This document shows positions 56,646 to 64,000 of a stretch of DNA of 64,000 nt, in pieces. Every line of letters begins with the position of its first letter. The first letter of the stretch is position 1. The notes beneath the pieces were generated by a model. The model was not told the DNA's origin, ran no database searches, and saw only the letters and a list, made by a program, of their open reading frames with translations. Both the position numbers and the translations under genes were made by a program. This DNA comes from Cavenderia fasciculata (lineage: Eukaryota; Evosea; Eumycetozoa; Acytosteliales; Cavenderiaceae): the NCBI RefSeq assembly GCF_000203815.1, contig NW_004457713.1, positions 592,889-656,888 on the forward strand, read 5' to 3'.

Positions 56646-56839
56646 TGCTGTGAGATATATTGTTGTAGATCAAGATCATCTTCCATCCAATAAACTAGAC
56701 AGCTACTCTCCCAGATACATCAAATTTAGAGAGAAATCAATTAAAAATAATGCATACAAGAGAGGATTTAAAATAAAAAAAAAATAAAAATTCCAAAAAG
56801 AGGAAAGGAGTACAATTGTTGGTGTCAACATTCGTCATG

Positions 56840-57945
56840 CACGGTTCAGTCGACAAAAAAAAACGAAAAAACGACTCATATTAAAGCTAGATGATTCAAC
56901 CCCTGTTCCTAGCTTTTGTCGATAGTTTATCTTTGAATTAAATAATTCATCTTTATCATCATCCTCATCTTCCTCTTCACTATCATCATCCTCTTCCTCT
57001 TCTTCGTCTTCTTCAATGGTAGGTTGATCAAACATAGGTTGCATAGATGTATGTATCTTTAGATTGTCAATGGGAGTTGGTGGTATACCAGATGCCTTCT
57101 CCTTTTCCATTTCAATCTCTTCTTGTTCACTTTCATCATTGGTTTGAATGGCGATGAATTTGGTGACTGTGATGCTAGAACAGTGAATCTTTTAACAGTA
57201 CTCTCTTGTGACGATTCAATAGTACTACCAGATGCGCCAGGTGATTTCTGTGATGGCATTTCTGTCAATTTCGAAGAGATGAATTCTTGAGTTGAAAGAC
57301 CATTATTACTCTTGCTATTATTATTATTATTGTTATTATTAATTCCAAATTTTGTTGTTGTTGTTGTTGTCGTTGTTGTTGGTTTCATTTCAACATCTTT
57401 ATCATCTTCATCCTCATCATCTTGATTGTCTTGAGTTGCAGGTGGTATGGTAGTTGATTGATTCGATTGTGTAGAAGAACTTTGGTGTTTCTCTTTTTGA
57501 GAGCCGACTTTTAAAGACGTCAATGTCCATCTCTTGTTCTTCGTCTTGGTCAAAGCGAAACACTTGTGATACTTGGTGTTGTTGTTGTGTGCCGCCGCCA
57601 GTTCCCGATGAATCATCAACAGTCTGAGAGGCAGCGTTTAAAAAGCTGAGTGGTTGGATGGCAAAGCCAGGTGAAAAGAAATCAGGTATCTCTGTCTTGT
57701 TTGCATAATCTGTGAATATGTCAACTTCTTCTAGCTCTTCTTCTTTTTCATTGTCATCGTTGTCATCATCATCATCATCATCATCATCATCTCCACTACT
57801 ACTACTACTAGTATCATCAATCTTTTTCGAGGTAGTATTATAATCAGCCTGCGAGTTTTCAATGATATCGTCTTGATCAGACTCTGTTGACTTTTCAGTT
57901 GTAGTTGTTGGTGTTGTTGTTACAGAACTAGTATAGAATATCCAT
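56840..57945 (-). pseudogene. 5'-truncated, frameshifted acidic nuclear-type protein remnant
   Basis: On the minus strand three successive frames each look coding: SSVTTTPTTTTEKSTESDQDD.. through DIFTDYANKTEIPDFFSPGFAI and QVFRFDQDEEQEMDIDVF (about 57935-57500), then KHQSSSTQSNQSTTIPPATQ.. to KRFTVLASQSPN (57500-57170), then NDESEQEEIEMEKEKASGIPP to FNSKINYRQKLGTG (57160-56900). Frameshifts near 57500 and 57165 separate them and no ATG precedes the first. TTTATAG just upstream could be an old acceptor. Acidic runs and Ser/Thr/Asn repeats suggest a nuclear protein. I do not recognise the family. It sits inside the inverted duplication; assembly errors could also explain the frames. Confidence 0.55.
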
Positions 57946-58437
57946 TCTAATAACTATAAACTATTCATATAATCTAATAAATAGAATAGTTAGTAAACTG
58001 CCACCTTTGAGATTGTTTGCGACCCACTAATTAAACAATCTCTCTGTCTAAATATCAGGATAATCTATTGTGTATACATACATATAATATCTATCCCGAT
58101 TGCTATGTCTTTTGGGATCATACTACACTATCAAATACAACAATTGATCTCTCTCTATACCCACTGTGGAATATATTGGTATATACCAAGTGATTGTTAT
58201 AATGTTGAACTATGATAACTGCATCATAGTATTATTATTGTGTCTACCCGCACTGCTATTGTTGAACCTTTCCTTCTATCCTTATAATAATAACTATATA
58301 GTTATTGTTGTGGTTGAAAATCCAAGGTATTTGTCTTTGAATGTTGATTGTCGATTTAAATGTTTACAAAAAGTAAAAGCAAAACGAAAAAAAAAACATT
58401 TTTGAGTGTTTATTTTATTTTAAATTAAACTTATGTG
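57946..58437. promoter_or_regulatory. upstream region of the ankyrin gene
   Basis: About 490 bp of AT-rich non-coding DNA. A 79-codon hydrophobic ORF at 58166-58405 overlaps a small palindrome (TTGGTATATACCAA) and lacks any recognisable domain, so I treat it as chance. The promoter of the ankyrin gene must be here. Confidence 0.4.
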
Positions 58438-60501
58438 ATGATACAAACAAATATTATAACAATCTTTAGAAATGTATATTTAAAACAATTGATATTTAAT
58501 AAAGTAAAAGAGATATCAAATCAAATAGCAACGAATATACAACACAATAAATGGGTCAACAACAAAAGACTAGTAAATAGATCAAAAAGTGGAAAAGAGA
58601 TTAGTAGTAATAATAGTAGATTACTTTGTATGATCACAAACTATGCAATGTCATGGGACTTTATCAAACATTATCTACCACCAAGAGACAGTGTATTGTT
58701 GGATAGAAGGGTACAAGCAATCACACAATACTGTACACATCCAAATGCATCACTGTCAACACTATTACATCTATTGGAATGGTCACCAGACTATGACCCT
58801 TCTTTTATCACGACCAAGATGAAATGCATCTTTCGTACAAGTCTATCCAATATGATTGCAAGTGTTGGTCATACAGATATACTTGATCACCTTTTAAAAA
58901 GATACCCAAACAAGATTGATTTACAACATGTCATTGATGTGGCAGCTGAAAATGGTCATCTTTCTATTATTGAATTGGTAAACAAGTACTGTACGTGTAA
59001 TAATTTATTTTAGTTTCTTCATTACAATAGAACTGAAGGATGTACAAAATTAGCATTAAAAGGTGCTGCAAGATTTGGTCATTTTGAAATTGTTAAAGTA
59101 AAGTTAAAAAAAAAAAAAAAGAATAATAATAAATTAATTTTATTTATTTATTTATTTTATAGTTTTTACATTTTAATAGAACAGAAGGATGTGATCAAGA
59201 AACAATGGATCAAGCATCATCAAATGGTTATTTTGAAATTGTAAAGGTAAATTAATATTTAAAAATTTTAATATTTCTTTTTTATTTATTTATATTTCTT
59301 TCTTTTCTTTTTATTTATTTAGTTTTTAAATTTAAATAGAACAGAAGGATGTACAACAGATGCAATTGATAAAGCATCAATTAATGGAAATTATAATATA
59401 GTTGAATGGTTATATTTTAATCGTACAGAAGGGTTCTCACAATATGCAATCAATTTTGCAAATAGTTTAGAGATATTATCATTTCTACAACGCAACTCGA
59501 CACACCATAGTAGTAGTACTACAGAAGCAATGGAAATTTCAGCATTAAATGGTAGATTAGATATGGTACAATTTCATCATAAATATTTATCAACAATGGA
59601 AAATATAAACTATAGCAAGGCAATCGATTATGCATCATCAAATGGACATTTGGATATTATAAAAGTAATTTAAAAATCAAAAAAAAAAAAAAAAAAAAAG
59701 TTTATATTAATAATCTATATTATTTATTTAGTATTTATTTAATAATAATAATAGAAATATTTCATGTACAGAGATGGCAATTGATGATGCCATTTTTTAT
59801 AATCATTCATTGGATATTATATCATACCTAGTTGAACAATTAAAGGCAAAATGTTCATCACATGCAGTTGATCGTGCTGCTGAATTGGGTAGACTTGATA
59901 TTATCCAATATCTTGACAAACACTATAAAGAGGAAACATCTATTTGGACATTTGGTGCAATGAATTATGCAGCTCAATTTGGTCATTTTGAAATTGTTAA
60001 AGTAAGTAAAAAAAGTAAAAAAAAAAAAAAAGAATAATCATTCATTTATTTTGTATTTTTTAGTTTTTACATTTTAATCGTACAGAAGGTTGTACTGTTG
60101 ATGCAATGGATCAAGCCTCATCAAATGGTTTTTTAGAAATTGTAAAGGTAATAGAAAAAAAAAAAAAAAAAAAAAAAAAAAAGAAAAATATAACTCTTTC
60201 TAAATTTATTTTATAGTTTTTAAATTTAAATAGAACAGAAGGATGTACAAATTATGCTATTATTAATGCCTCGAGAAATGGAAAGGGTAAAGTGGTTGAG
60301 TATTTATATGAAAATGGCCAATCTGGGGGATGTACCAATCAAGCCTTATTTGTGGTAAAAGGAACACACAAATATTTGAGTGTTGTAAAATACCTATTTG
60401 CAAACAACATTCTAGACAATCAACACATTACAAATGATGTCACCAGTTATTATTCGACCCGTGGCTATTATGAAATTTTGGATTTTGTATTGTCTCTATA
60501 G
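58438..60501 (+). CDS. ankyrin-repeat protein (562 aa, 7 exons)
   Basis: Exons 58438-58977, 59014-59097, 59163-59246, 59323-59664, 59732-60001, 60064-60147 and 60217-60501; all introns are phase 0, 36-76 bp, with GTAA.. donors and TTTAG-like or TATAG acceptors. Each internal exon starts with a FLHFNRTEGC-like unit and ends with FEIVK or LDIIK. Single 84-bp exons encode one 28-residue repeat (FLHFNRTEGC..AMDQASSNGFLEIVK). Exon 1 carries an N-terminal helical region (VYLKQLIFNKV..) and the first ankyrins (GHTDILDHLLKRYP, AAENGHLSIIEL). This is a typical dictyostelid ankyrin family with no enzyme domain, signal or TM. The ATG at 58438 was chosen over an upstream GTG. A few short introns consist largely of A runs. 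Confidence 0.88.
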
Positions 60502-60860
60502 AAAAAAAACAACAGCAATCAATTGGATTTTAATCATTGTATCAATCAAAATTTGATACAATTCTAGACAGTTAAATGAGTAAAAATTATAAAAAAACAA
60601 CAAACTTGAGCCCGCACAATTCTATCAGGTCTGATGATTTTGACTTTTCACAAATCTTTGTTTATTTTTAAATTAATGTTTTGTTGTTTGATAATGGTTA
60701 GGATTAGTTTGGAAAGAGGGAATGCGGTAGGGCAGCTAGATTACCCAAATGAAAGAGAATTTGCTAAAGTGTGATATCAGTTGGAGATGAGTGGCAGACC
60801 ATCGATCAGATTGACATTTAGATAGCTTGGAAGTTTAAGATATTCTAGATGGAATATGGT
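60502..60860. other. spacer between ankyrin gene and inverted LINE fragment
   Basis: AT-rich, non-coding. I see no ORF, RNA or repeat shared with the rest of the window. Confidence 0.4.
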
Positions 60861-60867
60861 TTTGGAT

Positions 60868-60905
60868 TGTTGCTTGTTCTAAAAATAAATTGGTTAAAGA
60901 TATCG

Positions 60906-60941
<36 letters not shown>

Positions 60942-61470
60942 CTCACTAGCACAATAGGCTATAATACTGGGTTGATATAATTATTATTATTCTTATTATT
61001 TAGTGAATTATTATATTATTAATATTATTATTGATAGTTGTAGAGAGAATAGAAGAGGATGGCGGTGGTGAAGAGGATGAGAGGAATGAAGCTGAGGGTG
61101 AACGGTTATAGATGAAGAGTACGCAGAGTCTTGTACCTCTCTAAATGACTAGGTAGTGCGATCTTGTAGACAGTAGGATGGTTGTAGTTGGAGGAGAATC
61201 GAAGGATGATAGTTTGTATTCGTTCTGTAATCGTATGTATTACTGATTCGTCGGTTTGGTTCATTAGAGCCAAGTGCCATCGGTTACATAATTCTAACGT
61301 CTTGTCCCAGTTTACTTTTATAATATGTCGCATATCACTTATCAATCTAGCTCGCAGGTATTGTTCAGTGAATGGTTCATCTCTTTGGTGACGTAGATCA
61401 TTACGTCGGAACCATATTCGTTCTAGTGTTGCAGCGACCAAGTTTATAGTCATTGGAGTTTGTTTGAGGT
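60868..61470 (-). mobile_element. inverted LINE ORF2 3' end copy with poly-A tail
   Basis: Reverse-complement counterpart of 55145-55745. On the minus strand it encodes MTINLVAATLERIWFRRNDLRHQRDE.. through MRHIIKVNWDKTLELCNRWH to KTLRTLHL without the frameshift of the other copy (61453-61106), followed by a 3' UTR and an A run of about 30 (60911-60940 as T). Beyond the tail both copies share GCGATATCTTTAACCAATTTA and the first bases of repeat R. That shared flank shows this is a segmental inverted duplication or a shared insertion site, not two random insertions. Confidence 0.85.
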
Positions 61471-61844
61471 TGACGCAAATATGGCACCAACTCCGAAATT
61501 ACCATACTTGCGGTGAAACCTTAAGCCTTGGGTGCGTCCAAGACCGACTGCCGCTCTCAACTCTCGCGCCGATTTACTCCCCATTGTGGACACTCGTCTT
61601 TACGTGTTGCATATTGTATTTGAGATGTCAGATGGCTTTCTATCGCGACGGCCCAGTAGGTCCTCCACTACCTTCCCGTTACTTGTTGCAGTCTGGCTAC
61701 CCAATCTCCTGCTGAGAAGGGGAAACTAACCCGGTCATCCTTCCGTGGGGGTGTCCTGTCTCTAGATCCCTAGAGTCGGATGGTTTTTCTCCTCAATCCC
61801 CCCAATTGTGTCAAGTTAAACGTTGGCGCCAAAGGTAAAGTTCG
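61471..61844 (-). mobile_element. GC-rich body of a tRNA-headed composite element
   Basis: Abruptly GC-rich sequence (C- and G-runs, CCGTCGCGATAG, GGCGCGAGAG on the minus strand) between the LINE tail and the tRNA-like head. It has no long ORF that looks like a protein; the + strand ORFs of 83 and 65 codons here have no recognisable domain. Read on the minus strand, head (61919-61845), this body and the LINE-like tail (61470-60911) form one unit ending in poly-A. Confidence 0.45.
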
Positions 61845-61919
61845 AGGGCAGGATTCGAACCTATGACCTTTACGTTCCCGGGGTAGCACACTCCCGACTC
61901 ACTTGCCACGCCATGCCCC
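61845..61919 (-). ncRNA. tRNA-like sequence with pol III A and B boxes
   Basis: The minus strand has a perfect B box, GGTTCGAATCC (61861-61851), and an A-box-like TGGCAAGTGAGTCGG (61908-61894). The ends can pair as an acceptor stem (GGGGCA with TGCCCT, one G-U). I could not fold a proper anticodon arm, so it is probably not a working tRNA. It may be a decayed tRNA or the 5' head of a SINE-like element. Its start lies ~57 bp upstream of tRNA-Ile. Confidence 0.55.
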
Positions 61920-61976
61920 GATGGTGAAAATTGGGGTCAAAACGACCAAATTAGTTAATGAGAACATCTAAAAATT

Positions 61977-62049
61977 GCTCGTTTAGCTCAGTCGGTAGAG
62001 CACGGTGCTAATAACGCCGCGGTCGCAGGTTCGATCCCTGCAATGAGCA
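61977..62049 (+). tRNA. tRNA-Ile (AAU)
   Basis: Full cloverleaf: acceptor GCTCGTT with AATGAGC (one G-U), D arm with TAGCTCAGTCGGTAGAGC, anticodon arm CGGTG-CTAATAA-CGCCG (anticodon AAT), variable loop with GGTC, and T arm GCAGG-TTCGATC-CCTGC. Discriminator A. A T7 run at ~62063-62069 is a suitable terminator. No intron. Confidence 0.95.
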
Positions 62050-62112
62050 ATAATAATAGTGTTTTTTTCTGTGCCGAGGTTTTCTCGTTGGCCTTTTTTT
62101 TTTGTTCTTTCT

Positions 62113-62939
62113 GCATTCTCTACACCTGGTGCTACATTTATATCCAACTTTGGTCAAATTTCATTAATTAAATTTTGATCACCAAAACATAGTAAATGGT
62201 TGAGAAAAAAAATCCAAAAAAAAAAAATAATAATAAAATTTTTATCACTTTTTTTATATTGAATTCTTTTTCCTTTTCTATTCTATTTGACTCTATATTT
62301 AGTAGACTCTTTCTAACATCTTTTGGTAAATTTAATTTTTGTTTAAAATAAATTTTAAGAAAGTTATTCAACTTTTGTTTTACTCTAAACAATCCAAATT
62401 AAACCAAATATTTTTAACACTTTTTACAATCTTTTCCTTTATTTTTCCATTGACTCTATAATTACTAAACTCTTTATAATATCTTTAAATGAATCTACTT
62501 TTTCTTAAAAAATTTAATTCAATATTGTTGGAAGGATTTACATGAACCAACCAAAAGAGGTTTTGTAAAGAATTCAACATCAAACAAAATAAAAATTTGT
62601 TATTAACCATTTTTATAAAAAAATGAACAGAGATTTTGACAACTGGACTATGGGAACTGCAATTTAGTCGTTGGTTGCATGGAAATGACAGTGGGTGTAA
62701 TTAAGAATTCATTTTTAACACATACTAACCCCACAATGAGAGGGAGGTTAATTTCGTACTAATATACAGGAGTTGGATTTCCTTTTATATTCTGTCATAT
62801 ATAAACTGGAACGACTAGTCACTCTCAGAATTTTTTGCCATTTTAAAAAATTACAATTCATTTGGTAGGTTTGGTGATCAGAATTTATCGGAATTTGACC
62901 AAAGTTGGATAGAAATGTAGCACCAGGTGCAGAGAATGC
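62113..62939. mobile_element. 827-bp element with ~80-bp inverted terminal repeats
   Basis: Left end 62113-62198 and right end 62859-62939 are inverted copies starting GCATTCTCT and sharing CACCTGGTGCTACATTT, TATCCAACTTTGGTCAAATT and GATCACCAAA, with a few mismatches and a small gap. The interior is AT-rich and contains a loose internal direct repeat (ACTCTATA.. near 62290 and 62452). It encodes no transposase; a 74-codon minus-strand ORF at 62168-62392 has low complexity. It resembles a MITE or foldback element. I could not fix a target-site duplication. Confidence 0.75.
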
Positions 62940-62961
62940 TTTACTAAACTATGCTCTATCT

Positions 62962-63147
62962 TGTCGAGGGCCCTACGATATAGATAGTAATAGGATAGTA
63001 ATAATCAAGATCTTATATAAACTATGGTTAGTCTTATAGATTGTATAGTGTTATATAAAATGTAATAATAATGAATGATGAGAGCTGTTGCTCGTTTGTA
63101 GGTGCGTGAGAATTGGGATTTTGTAAAAAAGGTCCATTCTCATTACA
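62962..63147 (-). repeat. probable 3' LTR of the gypsy element
   Basis: Downstream of the pol stop (minus strand) a purine-rich GGTAGGGAATG is followed by TGTAATGAG.., and a TG..CA bounded block of ~186 bp ends CCCTCGACA at 62962. These features fit a polypurine tract and LTR, but the 5' LTR is outside the window so the borders are not proven. Confidence 0.4.
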
Positions 63148-63200
63148 CATTCCCTACCAAGCTAGAAACAATGTTTCAATTGAATCAACTTGATAGATAC

Positions 63201-64000
63201 TTATTTTTTTTTATGATTTTTGGGGTTGTTCTTCAACTGGTATTCATAGGCTTCCACGAGTGATTTAGTCTTGTTGTAAGCCTTGAGAACGACCTCATGT
63301 ATCCAATTGTTGTGGTCTTCATCTAGTCCATCATACTTTACCAAGTATTCGATTCTAGATCCGCGTCCATACTTTTGGTTTCTTTTCCCAATGATTTCCA
63401 CAATGTCTTGTACGTCAGTGTCGACGCCATCTGCATCCATAATATAAATGTCTGATACATTTACTGTACGGTTTTGACGATCGCCTTTACGGTTGTTGAT
63501 TTTGATTGATACATTGGTTGGGCTGATAATCTTTGTAACTTTGAAAGGACCAGCATACTTTGATCTCAACTTGTAGTCGTTTTCGTTCAGTTCTGTTTTA
63601 TGTGTATCTAGAACAGCCCGCTTGACTTTAACCAGGTCACCAATCTTGTATTCGCATGACTTGGCTCTTCCTTTATCGTATTGTATTTGATTTCTGATCT
63701 GAGCTTCCAGCATGTTTGATTTCGCCATTTGGCGATAGGTTTCCATATTACGACGATAGTCGCTGAATGGCATGCTCAGTGCATTCCATGGCATAATCGG
63801 TTCGCGATTTGATTGGGTGTATAGCCGGTGCTTGTGTTGATATTATTGTTAATAATCGCTTCGATTATTTGGTAGTCCCTTGCCCATTGGTTTTTTTCAT
63901 TAGACATTTTTCGGATTGCACTCAAGATTTGCTTGTTGATAATCTCGGTCTGTCCATCAGCCTGGGGCCGATGGGGTTGAGTCATTTTTAGTTGAGTACC
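63201..64000 (-). mobile_element. Ty3/gypsy chromovirus pol 3' end, frameshifted (runs off window)
   Basis: The minus strand enters from the window edge in an integrase core (GTQLKMTQPHRPQADGQTEIINKQ), continues to GYTPNQIANR, then a frameshift near 63785 moves to PIMPWNALSMPF. The second frame has the integrase C-terminal part (KYKIGDLVKV-like YKIGDLVKVKRAVLD, LRSKYAGPFKVTKI) and a chromodomain (IEYLVKYDGLDEDHNNWIHE), ending at 63201. Integrase plus a terminal chromodomain marks a chromovirus such as dictyostelid Skipper. The frameshift implies an inactive copy unless it is an assembly error. Confidence 0.88.

Noticed and set aside
58166-58405. 79-codon hydrophobic ORF upstream of the ankyrin gene
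   Set aside because: Built from AT-rich repeats around a palindrome, no recognisable protein. Probably chance.
61464-61729. Overlapping + strand ORFs in the GC-rich block
   Set aside because: Both are open mainly because GC-rich DNA has few stops; no domain is seen, and the orientation is opposite to the element's reading direction.
62168-62392. 74-codon Lys/Phe-rich ORF inside the inverted-repeat element
   Set aside because: Low complexity, overlaps the left terminal repeat, no transposase motif.

Overview
The window looks like nuclear DNA of a social amoeba (dictyostelid). The evidence is AT-rich intergenic DNA full of homopolymer and trinucleotide runs, poly-Asn/Gln tracts, short AT-rich GT..AG introns, a CudA-type transcription factor, PSI-type PA14/cysteine-repeat proteins, ComC-like surface proteins, and LINE debris beside tRNA genes. 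Coding DNA is less AT-biased than in D. discoideum, so I favour a Cavenderia/Heterostelium-like species, but this is an inference.

Layout. 1-0.47 kb: last exon of UDP-glucose pyrophosphorylase. 1.06-18.4 kb: a head-to-tail array, all on the + strand, of one F-box-like/LRR-like family. It has six intact genes of about 620-690 aa, one gene broken in the middle, one heavily deleted pseudogene and two small relics. A minus-strand BTB/T1-like gene sits between the two relics. 18.4-20 kb: a convergent 521-aa LRR-like gene. 20.6-28.1 kb: a five-exon gene for a 2392-aa type I membrane protein (fibronectin-III-like repeats, EGF, ComC-type domain, TM). 28.1-30.6 kb: a long non-coding region upstream of cudA, ending in a probable 5' UTR intron. 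30.6-32.8 kb: cudA. 32.9-36.4 kb: condensin subunit CAP-H. 36.8-37.9 kb: complex I assembly factor NDUFAF3, divergent from CAP-H. 38.1-38.5 kb: a small secreted WAP-domain protein. 38.6-43.7 kb: two tandem PSI-family genes. 44.5-46.0 kb: an FBXO3 orthologue (F-box, SUKH, ApaG) in two exons. 46.0-53.4 kb: two tandem LRR-EGF-ComC-type receptors with 9 and 7 exons.

The right end (53.8-64 kb) is a repeat island built around two tRNA genes, tRNA-Glu(UUC) and tRNA-Ile(AAU). It holds nested 5'-truncated non-LTR insertions separated by copies of one 11-bp target sequence, a RT fragment, and an inverted duplication of a LINE 3' end flanking a truncated pseudogene and an ankyrin gene. It also holds a GC-rich, tRNA-headed composite element, an 0.83-kb inverted-terminal-repeat element, and the 3' end of a frameshifted Ty3/gypsy chromovirus with a probable LTR.

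Functionally the single-copy genes are unrelated housekeeping and developmental loci. The clustered families (F-box/LRR, PSI, ComC-like) are lineage-expanded and show duplication, decay and mosaic similarity. Exon joins were derived by hand from splice signals and reading-frame closure; no alignment or transcript data were available.
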